Assembly (NCBI RefSeq): GCF_019039055.1
Contig: NZ_JAHOPB010000001.1
Location: 2,454,001 to 2,518,000, forward strand
DNA length: 64,000 nucleotides
Reading direction: 5' to 3'
Origin: Reyranella humidisoli
GTDB lineage: Bacteria; Pseudomonadota; Alphaproteobacteria; Reyranellales; Reyranellaceae
The notes below the pieces were generated by a model that searched no databases, was not told where the DNA came from, and was given only the letters and a program-made list of their open reading frames with translations. Positions within the stretch are counted from its first letter, which is position 1. Each line of letters starts with the position of its first letter. Below, piece after piece: positions 53,242 to 62,998 of this stretch. The translations under genes were made by a program, and so were the position numbers.

Positions 53242-55997
53242 GGTCCGCAACGGTCCGTCACGCAGTGATGGCCCTTGTTTTCGCGATCGTCGCCCCTGCC
53301 GCCGCGCAACGTGCCCTGGATCCGCCGGCGGGCGCGGGCTCGCAGCCGCCGACTTTCTTTCCACCGCAGGCAAACTCGCCGCAGGTTCAACTCTCGCAAC
53401 CGGCCCAGCTCACGCCGAAGTTCGAGCTGCCGTCTACCTTTCCCTCGATCCCGTCGGGCGTGGCTGTCATTCCGCCGACGGATTCCCAGGGCTCTCGACC
53501 TGTAGGGCCGGCGCCATCTGCTCCCTTGCCGACGACCACCCCCATGCCGCCGGCCAGCGTCGCAACGCCGGTCGTGCCGCCGACCATTCCGCCTGCGACC
53601 AGTCCCGTGCCGGCCGGCGCCCAGCGGCCGCAGACACCCCCGGTCGCCGCCGCGCCGGCGCCGATCGCGCCGGCCCCGACTGTTGCTCCGCCCGCCGGCA
53701 TTCCTGCCGCGGGGATGGCGCCGGCGGCACCGTCCGTTACGGCAACCCCCGTCCCGCCGGCGGCGGGATCGGGACGGCCCGACATCCTGCCCATTCCCAC
53801 GCCGCTGCCGACGGCGGGCTATCCGATGTTCACCGGCACCGGCGAGGGTCGCAGCCAGCTCATCCGGCTGCGCGACATCCGGAGCGGGGCCCTTCATCTC
53901 GAGGGTGCCGCGGCCGAGTCGGGTGTCACCTTCACGACCCGTCAGGACGATGCCTTCGTCGCCGCACGCATCAGCCTGGTCTTCAGCTATTCGAATGCGG
54001 TCGCCCGAGACGATGGCGAACTCGCGGTCTTCCTCAACAACGAGCCGATCGGCACGGTCGCGCTCGGCAAGGCGAGGGGCCCCAAGGCACGGGCCGAATT
54101 CACGTTCACCCCGGCATTGCTCAGCACCGACAACCGCCTGCAGTTCCGCTTCACCCTGAAGGGGCAAGGCGCAACCGCCTGCAAACTCGAACGCGACAAA
54201 TCCATCTGGGTGAACATCGAGCCCGCGACGTTCATCTTCCTCAGCACGACGCGGCTGCCGCTGGCCGACGACCTGTCCTTCCTGCCGCGCCCCTTCGCCG
54301 ACCCGAAGGATCCGCTGCCGCTCAGCCTGCCGTTCGTCCTGCCGGCCAATCCCGAGCCGGGCGTGATCCAGGCGGCGGGAATGGTGGCGGGCTACTTCGG
54401 CCTGATCGCCGGGGCCAAGGGCGCTTCGTTTCCCGTGCAGTACACCGGGCTACCAGCGGGCAATGCCGTGGTGCTGGTCGCCGGCGGCAACTATCCGGCC
54501 GGCATCGCCGCCATTCCCGGCCAGGGACCGCGCGTCGCGGTGGTCGCCAATCCTTCCCAGGTCGACAGCAAGCTGCTGCTGATCGTTGGCGAGAACGCCG
54601 AGGAACTTCAGGCCGCCGCCGGGACCCTGGCCACGGCAGGGGCGCGGCTGACTGGTGGCTGGTCGGCCGCCAGCGAGCCCTTGCCGCCGCCGCGCCAGGC
54701 CTATGACGCGCCCAAATGGATTCCCAGCAATCGCCCGGTGCGGTTGGGCGAGCTCGCCGATGGCGGCGCCCTGAGCGGCCGACGGCTGATCGACTCGCCG
54801 CAGATCTCCTTTCGCACCGCGCCCGACCTCTTCTTCGGCGCCCTCTCCGGCGGCACGATGTATCTGCACATCCGTCGCGCCGACGACAGCTGGATCGATG
54901 CCGGCAATTCGCGGGTCTTCGTCGACCTGAACCGGAAGGTCGTCGGCGAGATTCCCCTGGAGCCGAAGCTCAAGGTGCTATCGCGGCTGAAGGAATGGCT
55001 GTTCCCCGGCAAAGCCGACGACCGCGTGAGCCAGGTGCTGCTGCCGGGCTTCCAGCTTGCTAGCCAGAACCACCTCGACTTCATGTTCGAGTTGCGGGCC
55101 AAGGCGGATGCCGACTGCGAGATGCTCGACTGGAGCGATCGCACCGGAATCGACCCGAACTCGACCATCGACCTCAGCCGCGTCGCCCATTTCGCCGCCT
55201 TCCCGAACCTGGCGCTGTTCGCCAACGCGGGCTTTCCCTTCACCCGCTACGCCGATCTCTCCAGCACCGCGTTCGTGATGCCGGAGACTTCCGCGCCGGA
55301 GGAAGTCCAGGCGATGCTCAATCTGCTGGGCATGATGGCCGATTCCACGGGCGTGGCGCCGACCCGCTTCAAGGTCGCCGACGCCGCCCGCGTCGACGAG
55401 GTGGCCGACCGCGACCTGATCGTCATCGGGTTGCAGTCGTCCCAGCCGCTGCTGAAGGAATGGGGCGCCAACAATTCGGTGCAGATCACCAGCGCCAGCG
55501 TCACGGCCGGACCGGGCCTCACGTTCCTGCAGCGCCAGCTCCAGCCGGTCGATCCCCGGGCACCCTACTATCGCGGGGCGGCACCCGAACTGGCCAAGGC
55601 CAATCTCGGCAAACCCTACGCCTACCTCACGAGCTTCTGGTCTCCGCTGAACGCCGACCGGCTGGTCGTCATGGTCGGCAGCACCCAGCCGGCCAACCTC
55701 GTCGAAATGAGCAACCAGCTCGGCGATCCCGAGCAGGTCGCCAACGTGCAGGGCGATTTCTATTATCTGACAGGCGGTAAGGGCGAATTCTATACATCCG
55801 GGATCAGGAAGTTCGTCGGTGGTCTGCCGATTTGGTGGCGAATTCAATGGCTTGCGGGATCTTTTGAGCTTGCTGCCTTCATTTGCGTGATTTGTGTTAT
55901 ATTGATTTTTGCAGTGACCATAGAGCGCTTCTCCGCGCACCGGGCGAACCGAATTCTCGTTCGGGGACTACCCAATCCACCAACGGAAACCGTTTGA
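53238..55997 (+). CDS. bcsB: Cellulose synthase periplasmic subunit BcsB, with long Pro-rich insert
   Basis: The 919-residue protein starts at GTG with a signal peptide ending near AAAQ. Residues of about 25-200 are an unusually long Pro/Ala/Thr-rich linker. The BcsB region runs from PMFTGTGEGRSQLIRLRDIR to the C-terminal membrane anchor (ELAAFICVICVILIFAVTIE). Sugar-binding-like domains of BcsB guide the nascent glucan in the periplasm. The overlap GTGA with bcsA and GAGG upstream support the start. The linker makes it longer than many relatives. Confidence 0.93.
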   Translation: MRSATVRHAVMALVFAIVAPAAAQRALDPPAGAGSQPPTFFPPQANSPQVQLSQPAQLTPKFELPSTFPSIPSGVAVIPPTDSQGSRPVGPAPSAPLPTTTPMPPASVATPVVPPTIPPATSPVPAGAQRPQTPPVAAAPAPIAPAPTVAPPAGIPAAGMAPAAPSVTATPVPPAAGSGRPDILPIPTPLPTAGYPMFTGTGEGRSQLIRLRDIRSGALHLEGAAAESGVTFTTRQDDAFVAARISLVFSYSNAVARDDGELAVFLNNEPIGTVALGKARGPKARAEFTFTPALLSTDNRLQFRFTLKGQGATACKLERDKSIWVNIEPATFIFLSTTRLPLADDLSFLPRPFADPKDPLPLSLPFVLPANPEPGVIQAAGMVAGYFGLIAGAKGASFPVQYTGLPAGNAVVLVAGGNYPAGIAAIPGQGPRVAVVANPSQVDSKLLLIVGENAEELQAAAGTLATAGARLTGGWSAASEPLPPPRQAYDAPKWIPSNRPVRLGELADGGALSGRRLIDSPQISFRTAPDLFFGALSGGTMYLHIRRADDSWIDAGNSRVFVDLNRKVVGEIPLEPKLKVLSRLKEWLFPGKADDRVSQVLLPGFQLASQNHLDFMFELRAKADADCEMLDWSDRTGIDPNSTIDLSRVAHFAAFPNLALFANAGFPFTRYADLSSTAFVMPETSAPEEVQAMLNLLGMMADSTGVAPTRFKVADAARVDEVADRDLIVIGLQSSQPLLKEWGANNSVQITSASVTAGPGLTFLQRQLQPVDPRAPYYRGAAPELAKANLGKPYAYLTSFWSPLNADRLVVMVGSTQPANLVEMSNQLGDPEQVANVQGDFYYLTGGKGEFYTSGIRKFVGGLPIWWRIQWLAGSFELAAFICVICVILIFAVTIERFSAHRANRILVRGLPNPPTETV

Positions 55998-56009
55998 GTC
56001 CGGGGGCTT

Positions 56010-59000
56010 ATGACGAGGACTGACCGATCCGAGCGAAGAAGCGCCCTGAAGAGCGTTCTCGCCAGCGCGGTCGTCGTTCTGGCCGCGTCCGAAGTATCGG
56101 CCGCGCCGCCCGCCTCGGCCGATACCTCGACCTCTTCCTCGATCTATGGCCTGCTGTTCGAGCAGGCGACGATGTGGCGCGAGCGCAATCGCCCCGACCT
56201 CGCCGCGCAGTCGCTGCGCAAGATCCTCGAGAGCCAGCCCGACAATACCGAGGCGCTGTTCCAACTCGGCTCCATCGAATTGCAGAGCCAGCGCTTCGAC
56301 CAGGTGCGGGCCACGATCCAACGGTTGCGCCAGATCGATCCCGGCGATGCTCGGGCGGCCGAACTGGAACGCGCGATGGCGATCGGTCAGACCGACGAGG
56401 TGGCCCTGGCCGAGGCCCGCCGGCTGGCCGCGGCGGGCGCCTACGATCGCGCGATCGCTGCCTATCAGCGCGCCTTTCGCGGCGGCCCGCCGCCCTTCGA
56501 CCTGGCGGTCGAGTATTACGAGACGCTGGCCGGGACGGGCACCGGCTGGGAAGAGGCGCGAATCCGCCTCAAGGCGCTGGCCGAGCGCAGCTATGCGACC
56601 TCCCGTACCAAGTTCGCCTATGCCCGCGTGCTGACCTACAACGAGCAGACCCGGCGCGAAGGCATCGTATTGCTGGCTGAACTGGCCAGCGACCCTGCGG
56701 TCGGACAGGCCTCGTTCGAGGCGATGCGCCAGGCCATGCTCTGGCTGACGGTCGGGCCGCAGGACAAGCCCTTCTTCGAGTCCTATCTGAAGCGCTTCCC
56801 CGGCGACACGATGGTGCGCGACAGGCTCATCGATTCGCAGCGGCCGGTGCGACAGGACCCGATCGGTGCGGCGCTCAACGAAGCCTACCGGCTCTCCGAC
56901 CAGGGCTTGAACGACCAGGCGGTCGCGCGCTTCGAGGCCGTGCTGCAATCCGATCCGGGCAACGCGGACGCGGTGGCGGGCATCGGCATCGTGCGCCTGC
57001 GTCAGGAACGGTTTGCCGACGCGAAGGACCAACTCGACAAGGCCATCAAGCTGGCGCCGAGCCGGGCCGCCGATTGGGCGCCGGCGCTCGAGTCGGCGAA
57101 CTTCTGGCTGTCCTACCGGGATGCGGTGGCGCTGCGCGACCGGGGCGACTTCGCCCAGGCGGAGAAGATCGTCCGGCCGCTGGCCGATCACACCGGCACC
57201 ACCAAGGAACGCGGCATGGCGCAGGCCCTGATGGGCGATCTGCTCCGTCGCCAGGGCAAGGCGCGCGAGGCCGAAAGCTACTATCGCGACGCGTTGAACC
57301 GCGATCCGGGCAACAAGGAAGCGCAGGCCGGGCTCTATCAGGTCCTGACCGCGCAGGGCCGCGACACCCGCACCGAGCCGCTGCTCGCCAACCTCGATCC
57401 CTCGGTGCGCAATCGCATCCAGTCCGACGGCAGCCAGGAGGCCGCGCAGCGCCTGCGCACCCAGGCCGTGGGCCTCGAGCGTTCGCAGCCCGAGCGCGCG
57501 GAACAGCTTTTCCGCGAAGCCATGCGCCTGGATTCGTCCAGCCCATGGATCCGCTACGATCTCGCGAAGTTCCTGGTGAAGCGCGGGCGGGCCGCCGAAG
57601 GGCAGGCGCTGATCGACGAGTTGGTCGCCAGCGGTCGGCCGGAGAGCCTCTACGCGGCCGCCGTCTATTATTCCGAACAGCAGCGCACCGGCGAAGCCGT
57701 CGCCTTGCTCGACCGGATCCCGGTCAACCAGCGCTCGACGCGGATGAACACGCTGCGCAACGACCTGCGCAATGCCGGCGATACCGACCAGCTCATCGCT
57801 GCGGCCAAAGCGGGCGATGCGGGAGCGCGCGCCACGCTGGCGGCGCGCGCCAACGCCGCGAATGCCACGCCGGCGCAGCAGGCCAATGCCGCGCTCGCGC
57901 TGGCGAAGATCGGCGAACGCGCGCAGGCCATGGCGGTCGTGCGCCGGCTGCAGGTTCGTAACGACCTCAGCGCCGACACGCTGCGCACCCTGTTCTACGC
58001 CTCGTCCGAGGCGGGCCAGGACGCCGAAGCCAACGCGCTGCTAGCGCGCATATCCAAGAACACCGGCGGCCGGGACGTGGCCGGCCTGCAGGAGTCGCTG
58101 GCCATCCAGCAGTCCGACCGACTGCGCCAGCAGAAGAACCTGACGGCGGCCTACGACGTGTTGCTGCCCTATGTGTCCGGCCCGTCGCCCAGCGTTGGCG
58201 CGCGGCTGGCGCTGGCGCGGGTCTACAAGGACTCGGGCTTCGGCGAGCAGGCGATCCAGGTGCTCGACGGCATCATGGTGTCGTCGCCGGCCGATCCCGA
58301 TACGTTGCAGCAGGCCGTGAACGTCGCCATCGATCTCAGGCGCTACGAGCGGGCGGACGTCTGGCTGGCCGAGGCGCTACGCCTGCAGCCGCAGAATCCG
58401 CGCCTCTACATGGTGCAGGCCCGCCTGTTGCGCGCGCGCGGTGACACCACGGGCGCCAAGCGCGCCCTCGAAACCGCCCAGCAGCTCAATCGCGGTCTCG
58501 GCCAGACCGAGCTCGTTCCGCTTCCTGCGCCGGCGTCGACCGGCAGCGCGCCCGTCCAGCGCGCGGCGGCAGAGCCATCCCGCGGTACCGTCGCCAATGC
58601 GGGCGCGACTACGCCCGAGCGCGCGCCGGAAGTGGCGGCGCTTCGACCTGTCGGAAAAAGCGACGACGCCGCGCTGATGGCCGAATTCGAACGGCGCGTT
58701 GCCGGGAAGAAGTCTTCGCCCACCGTCGCCGATGGCGCGCCCAGCCGGTCCGATGTCATGTCGCTCGACCGTCCGTCGCTGGCGACTCCGGCCGTGCTGA
58801 CGGCACAGGCGGGGCCGGTGCGCGCCGAGCCCATCCAGGTCGCACAGAGCAATCCGCTGGTGCCCCTGCGGCGGCCGGGCGGGGAGAGCGGTGCGAGCGC
58901 CTCGGTGACCGCCATGACGCCGCCGCCCTTGCCGGGGACGCCGGGCGCGCCGTCCGGCTCGATGGGCGACACCGATCCGCTCAGCCGCGAGATCGACCGC

Positions 59001-60113
59001 GAACTCAATTCGCTGAAGAAGCAGACGGCGATCATCGTCGACGGTGGACTGGGCTTCCGCGGCCGGTCCGGCGAATCGGGCCTCGGCCGCGTCAACGAAC
59101 TCAACGTGCCGGTCAAGGCGCGCATTCCCGTCGGCAACGCGGCCCTCGTGCCGACGGTCATGCCGGTCACGCTCGACGCTGGAACGATCGCAGCCGACCC
59201 GTCGACCCTGGCGCGCTACGGCGCGAATTCGATCGTCGGACTGGCCGGTGTCATTCAGCCCAACAACGCGCGGGCGACGGGCATCGCCTTCGGCATGGGC
59301 CTCGATTGGGGCCGCCTCACCGCGGATGTCGGCAGCACGCCGCTCGGCTTCCCGATCACCAATATCGTCGGCGGCCTCGCCTGGAACCAGCCGCTGGGCG
59401 ACAAGATGAACATGAAACTGGAGGCGTCGCGCCGGGCGGTCACCGATTCGGTTCTCTCTTATGCCGGTGTAACCGATCCCATCACCGGCACGACCTGGGG
59501 CGGCGTGATCCGCAACGGTGGCGAAGCGATCGTGAGCTACGACGACCAGACGCTCGGCATCTACACGAAGTTCGCCTACGGCTACTACACCGGCAACAAC
59601 GTCCCGACCAACCAGTCCTACGAGTTCACCTCGGGTGCCTACTTCCGGCCCGTCAAGGACGAGAACCAGGAACTCAAGGTCGGAATTTCGGCCACCTACC
59701 TCAGCTACAACCAGAACCTCAGCTATTTCACTTTCGGCCAGGGCGGCTATTTCAGCCCGCAAAGCTTCTACAGCCTGACTTTCCCCGTCGACTGGACGGA
59801 GACGTCGGGCAAGTTCACCTACAGTGCGGGCGCCACGCTGGGCGTGCAGAGCATCCAGCAGAGTTCCGCGCTCTTCTTCCCGAACAACTACTATTTGCAG
59901 AACGCTGCAAACATACTGGCCTCGAGCGGAGCCATCGCGATCGCGCCGATTTTCCCGTCCCAGAGCAACACAGGCATCGCCTTCGGCCTGCGGCTGGGCT
60001 TCGAATACGCAGCCACCGACCGGACGTCGATCGGCGCCAAGGCCAATTTCGACAATGCATACCAGTACGATCAGGGCACAATTCTGCTATTCCTGAAAAG
60101 CTCGTTCAACTAG
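56010..60113 (+). CDS. bcsC: Cellulose export protein BcsC (TPR plus outer-membrane barrel)
   Basis: The 1367-residue protein has a signal peptide (LKSVLASAVVVLAASEVSAA), then many tetratricopeptide repeats over about residues 45-870 (for example NPDLAAQSLRKILESQPDN-type helices). A Pro-rich low-complexity linker (about 880-1000) leads to the BCSC_C barrel (DREIDRELNSLKKQTAIIVD-like start, then GGLGFRGRSGESGLGRVNEL) ending LFLKSSFN. It forms the outer membrane exit for cellulose. It follows bcsB by 12 bp. Confidence 0.95.
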   Translation: MTRTDRSERRSALKSVLASAVVVLAASEVSAAPPASADTSTSSSIYGLLFEQATMWRERNRPDLAAQSLRKILESQPDNTEALFQLGSIELQSQRFDQVRATIQRLRQIDPGDARAAELERAMAIGQTDEVALAEARRLAAAGAYDRAIAAYQRAFRGGPPPFDLAVEYYETLAGTGTGWEEARIRLKALAERSYATSRTKFAYARVLTYNEQTRREGIVLLAELASDPAVGQASFEAMRQAMLWLTVGPQDKPFFESYLKRFPGDTMVRDRLIDSQRPVRQDPIGAALNEAYRLSDQGLNDQAVARFEAVLQSDPGNADAVAGIGIVRLRQERFADAKDQLDKAIKLAPSRAADWAPALESANFWLSYRDAVALRDRGDFAQAEKIVRPLADHTGTTKERGMAQALMGDLLRRQGKAREAESYYRDALNRDPGNKEAQAGLYQVLTAQGRDTRTEPLLANLDPSVRNRIQSDGSQEAAQRLRTQAVGLERSQPERAEQLFREAMRLDSSSPWIRYDLAKFLVKRGRAAEGQALIDELVASGRPESLYAAAVYYSEQQRTGEAVALLDRIPVNQRSTRMNTLRNDLRNAGDTDQLIAAAKAGDAGARATLAARANAANATPAQQANAALALAKIGERAQAMAVVRRLQVRNDLSADTLRTLFYASSEAGQDAEANALLARISKNTGGRDVAGLQESLAIQQSDRLRQQKNLTAAYDVLLPYVSGPSPSVGARLALARVYKDSGFGEQAIQVLDGIMVSSPADPDTLQQAVNVAIDLRRYERADVWLAEALRLQPQNPRLYMVQARLLRARGDTTGAKRALETAQQLNRGLGQTELVPLPAPASTGSAPVQRAAAEPSRGTVANAGATTPERAPEVAALRPVGKSDDAALMAEFERRVAGKKSSPTVADGAPSRSDVMSLDRPSLATPAVLTAQAGPVRAEPIQVAQSNPLVPLRRPGGESGASASVTAMTPPPLPGTPGAPSGSMGDTDPLSREIDRELNSLKKQTAIIVDGGLGFRGRSGESGLGRVNELNVPVKARIPVGNAALVPTVMPVTLDAGTIAADPSTLARYGANSIVGLAGVIQPNNARATGIAFGMGLDWGRLTADVGSTPLGFPITNIVGGLAWNQPLGDKMNMKLEASRRAVTDSVLSYAGVTDPITGTTWGGVIRNGGEAIVSYDDQTLGIYTKFAYGYYTGNNVPTNQSYEFTSGAYFRPVKDENQELKVGISATYLSYNQNLSYFTFGQGGYFSPQSFYSLTFPVDWTETSGKFTYSAGATLGVQSIQQSSALFFPNNYYLQNAANILASSGAIAIAPIFPSQSNTGIAFGLRLGFEYAATDRTSIGAKANFDNAYQYDQGTILLFLKSSFN

Positions 60114-60135
60114 GTCGCCCTACACCGGTCCTTTG

Positions 60136-60624
60136 ATGGCTGTACGCCCCGCAAACAATTCGTTCGACGCGATGACCCTCGCCGCCGCTGCACGGCGCTC
60201 CAGCCCGCTGCACTGGCGGATATTCATGGAGGCGCTGGGGACGTCGCTGTCGCAGGTCGCGGGTGACGAACAGGCGCTTCGCGTCCTGGCCGCTGTCGGG
60301 GCGACCATCGCCCGCGAACAGCCCGTGCCGGTCTGCAACTCGCTGACCGACCTCAAGGCGGCGATGAATGCCGGACTGCAGACCCTCGACTGGGGCCAGG
60401 TCGATCTCTACGAGGCGGAGAAGGCGCTCGAGTTCGTGGTCGTGGGCTATCCTTGCTTCGACGGCGTTGAGGCACAGACGGCGTTCGCCGCCATTCTCGA
60501 GGCGTTACTGGAGGGCTGGCTCGCCCAGCAGGCAGCGCGCTCCGGCCTCTCGATGCGCCTCGTCGAACGCGGCAGCGGTCCTTATCCGCCCCTGGTCTTT
60601 CGCTACGAGCGGTCCGGCGCCTAG
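60136..60624 (+). CDS. bcsD: Cellulose synthase accessory protein BcsD
   Basis: The 162-residue protein carries the BcsD features ARRSSPLHWRIFMEALGTSL, CNSLTDLKAAMNAGLQTLDW, LEFVVVGYPCFDG and LLEGWLAQQAA. BcsD octamers in the periplasm or cytoplasm help align glucan chains into ordered ribbons and are restricted to type I cellulose operons. ATG at 60136 was taken over an in-frame TTG one codon upstream. The gene is two bases before bcsZ and 22 bp after bcsC. Confidence 0.9.
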   Translation: MAVRPANNSFDAMTLAAAARRSSPLHWRIFMEALGTSLSQVAGDEQALRVLAAVGATIAREQPVPVCNSLTDLKAAMNAGLQTLDWGQVDLYEAEKALEFVVVGYPCFDGVEAQTAFAAILEALLEGWLAQQAARSGLSMRLVERGSGPYPPLVFRYERSGA

Positions 60625-60626
60625 TC

Positions 60627-61688
60627 ATGGATTGTCGTCGGCCGCCAGACGGTTCGCGCCGGCGTCTCCTGACGACGGGCGTAGGTTTTGCTGCGCTTTC
60701 GCTCCTGCCCGCAGTCGCGCGTGCGGACCAGAACTGGCAGACCTACAAGCGTCGCTTCATCGTCGACGACCGCCGCGTGATCGACAGCGGCAACAACAAT
60801 GTCAGCCACTCCGAGAGCCAGGGCTGGGGCCTGCTGTTCGCGCAGAGCTACGACGACAAGGACACTTTTGCGAAGATCTGGGACTGGACGTCGAAATCCC
60901 TGCAGCGCGGCGACGGTCTCTTCTCGTGGCGCTGGTCGCCCAATACGAACGATCCAGTGCCGGACAAGAACAACGCCGCCGACGGCGACATCCTGATCGC
61001 CTGGGCGCTGATGCGCGCCGCCGCGAAGTGGAACGAGCCGCGCTGGCTGGCGCCGGCCAGGCGGATCCAGTCCGCCGTCCTCGACCGTCTGGTGATCGAA
61101 TCGCAGGGAAAGCTGATCCTGTTGCCGGGCGTGCAGGGGTTCGTGCGCGGCAACCGGCACGTGATCAACCTGTCCTACTATGTCTGGCCCGCGCTCCACG
61201 ACTTTGCCGCGCAACCGGGCGATCAAGGGCGTTGGCGGCGTCTCGAGGCGGACGGTTTGTGGTTGGTCGACAACGCGGCCTTCGGCGACTATCGGTTACC
61301 ACCCGACTGGCTGCTGTTCGGAAACCAGGTCCTCCGGGTGGCCGATGACTGGAAGCCCTATTTCGGTTTCGACGCCATTCGCATCCCGCTCTATCTCGCC
61401 TGGCATAACCAGGCCTCGCGCCTCGGGCGCTTCCTGACGGCGTGGCGAACGCCCCGCTTCGGCGGTCGCCCGCCGGCCTGGATCGACCTCGACACGGGCG
61501 CCGTGGCGCCATACCCGTCCAGCGGCGGCTATATCGCCGTTTCCTCCGTCACGAAGTTCGTTGCCGATGGCAACCAGGGCCCCGCGCCGGTCGCAACCGT
61601 GGGCGACGACGACGATTACTACTCCGCCAGTCTCAAGCTGCTTGCGAACGTGGCAGGCCAGGAAGCCCCGCGTGCGAAGCGCGCGTGA
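60627..61688 (+). CDS. bcsZ: Family 8 endoglucanase BcsZ
   Basis: The 353-residue protein has an RR-containing leader (SRRRLLTTGVGFAALS...ARA) and a GH8 domain. The general acid is Glu63 in SHSESQGWG, and the AADGDILIAWAL block holds Asp119 and Asp121. BcsZ trims or releases cellulose chains in the periplasm and is needed for full product in many species. It is two bases behind bcsD and 77 bp before the EAL gene. Confidence 0.93.
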   Translation: MDCRRPPDGSRRRLLTTGVGFAALSLLPAVARADQNWQTYKRRFIVDDRRVIDSGNNNVSHSESQGWGLLFAQSYDDKDTFAKIWDWTSKSLQRGDGLFSWRWSPNTNDPVPDKNNAADGDILIAWALMRAAAKWNEPRWLAPARRIQSAVLDRLVIESQGKLILLPGVQGFVRGNRHVINLSYYVWPALHDFAAQPGDQGRWRRLEADGLWLVDNAAFGDYRLPPDWLLFGNQVLRVADDWKPYFGFDAIRIPLYLAWHNQASRLGRFLTAWRTPRFGGRPPAWIDLDTGAVAPYPSSGGYIAVSSVTKFVADGNQGPAPVATVGDDDDYYSASLKLLANVAGQEAPRAKRA

Positions 61689-61765
61689 CGGGTTGCGCCC
61701 GGGAGAGATTTGCACCGGTCATGGTCGGCGCGATACGGTAAGTCTCGTGGCTTCGAGGATATCGT

Positions 61766-62989
61766 TTGGCCAACCCTGATCAGGCTCCTTCGGCGCCACG
61801 GAGGTTCCGCTCGCTCGTAGCCAGCGGAGACGACGACTTTCGGGCGGAGTTGGTCGAATGGGCCATCACGCTCAATTTCTCCGTGCGCGCCATCCGCTCG
61901 GTGAAGGACCTGCCCGACTTCCTGCAAGGGCGGCATTTCGACTGGCTGTTCCTCGACGTCGAACTCGGCCGCACCCAGTGCCTGCAGATCATCGAAACGC
62001 TCGGCACCGGCTGGCAGCCGCGAACGGTCCTGGTGGGAAACATGGACCCGGACACGCTCAACGGAATAAGGCAGAGCGCCATTCGCGCCGGCCTCGACGT
62101 CGTCGGTGTTCTCGCGAAGCCTCTTTCCTTTTCCGCCCTTTCGGCGCGGCTGGCCGCGCTGGAGGCGCGCGACAAGGACAATACCAACGCCGATCTCGCC
62201 GCGCGTGACCTCGCCCGCATTCCCGGCGAAGAGCTCGAGATTCACTATCAGCCCATCGTCTCGATACGCGATCGCGTGTTCTCGCGTGCCGAAGCACTTG
62301 TGCGCTGGCGGCACCCCGAATACGGGCTGATCGGGCCGGAGGGGTTCATCGGTCTTGCCGAGCGCTCCGGCGCCATCATCCAGCTCACATGGGATGTGCT
62401 GACGCGCACGGCCGAACAGCAGGCCGCCTGGAACGAGCAGGGGTTGCCCCTCGCGATTGCGGTGAACATATCCGCGCGCTTTCTCGGATCGATTCGGACG
62501 GCGGACGAGATCCTGGCCCTGCTGCGGGAGAAGCGGATCGAACCGTCCACGCTGATCCTGGAGCTCACGGAGACCGAAAGGGCGCCCGACCCGGCGGTGG
62601 CGCGCGCGCTCCTTGCGAGATTGCGCGAGGCCGGTGTCAGGATCTCGATGGACGACTATGGAGTGGGCTATTCCGATCTCGGCCGGCTCCAATATTATCC
62701 ATTCAGCGACCTCAAGATGGATCGCGGACTGGTGGCCCGCCTGCCGGACGACCGGGAGGGCAGGGACATCGTCTCGATGCTGGTGTCGCTTGCGGCGCGC
62801 GAGAAGGTCAGCCTGACCGGCGAGGGCATCGAGACCCAGCAACAGTGGGATGCGCTCGAGTCGCTCGGCTGCGATTTCGGCCAGGGCTTCCTGATCGCCC
62901 GGCCGATGCCCGGCGAGCGCGTCACCGGCTGGATCTCCCGCATGGCAAAGGCTGGACGATACCGGCCACCCGGAAGCAGCCGCTCCTGA
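61766..62989 (+). CDS. EAL-domain c-di-GMP phosphodiesterase with receiver-like N-terminus
   Basis: The 407-residue protein starts at TTG with GAGGA upstream. Residues 13-135 look like a response-regulator receiver, with Asp64 in LFLDVELG and Lys118 in LAKPL. The EAL domain has Glu176 (EALVRW), Asn234 (AVNISARF), Glu266, Asp296-Asp297 (SMDDYGVGY), Lys317 (LKMDRG), Glu353 and Gln373, which are the metal and substrate residues of active phosphodiesterases. It should cleave c-di-GMP, the activator of BcsA. It is the last gene of the bcs run and its partner kinase is unknown. Confidence 0.93.
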   Translation: MANPDQAPSAPRRFRSLVASGDDDFRAELVEWAITLNFSVRAIRSVKDLPDFLQGRHFDWLFLDVELGRTQCLQIIETLGTGWQPRTVLVGNMDPDTLNGIRQSAIRAGLDVVGVLAKPLSFSALSARLAALEARDKDNTNADLAARDLARIPGEELEIHYQPIVSIRDRVFSRAEALVRWRHPEYGLIGPEGFIGLAERSGAIIQLTWDVLTRTAEQQAAWNEQGLPLAIAVNISARFLGSIRTADEILALLREKRIEPSTLILELTETERAPDPAVARALLARLREAGVRISMDDYGVGYSDLGRLQYYPFSDLKMDRGLVARLPDDREGRDIVSMLVSLAAREKVSLTGEGIETQQQWDALESLGCDFGQGFLIARPMPGERVTGWISRMAKAGRYRPPGSSRS

Positions 62990-62998
62990 CCGGGCGCG

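Noticed and set aside
51082..53373. 763-residue open frame on the minus strand
   Set aside because: Antisense to bcsA, with no recognisable domain.
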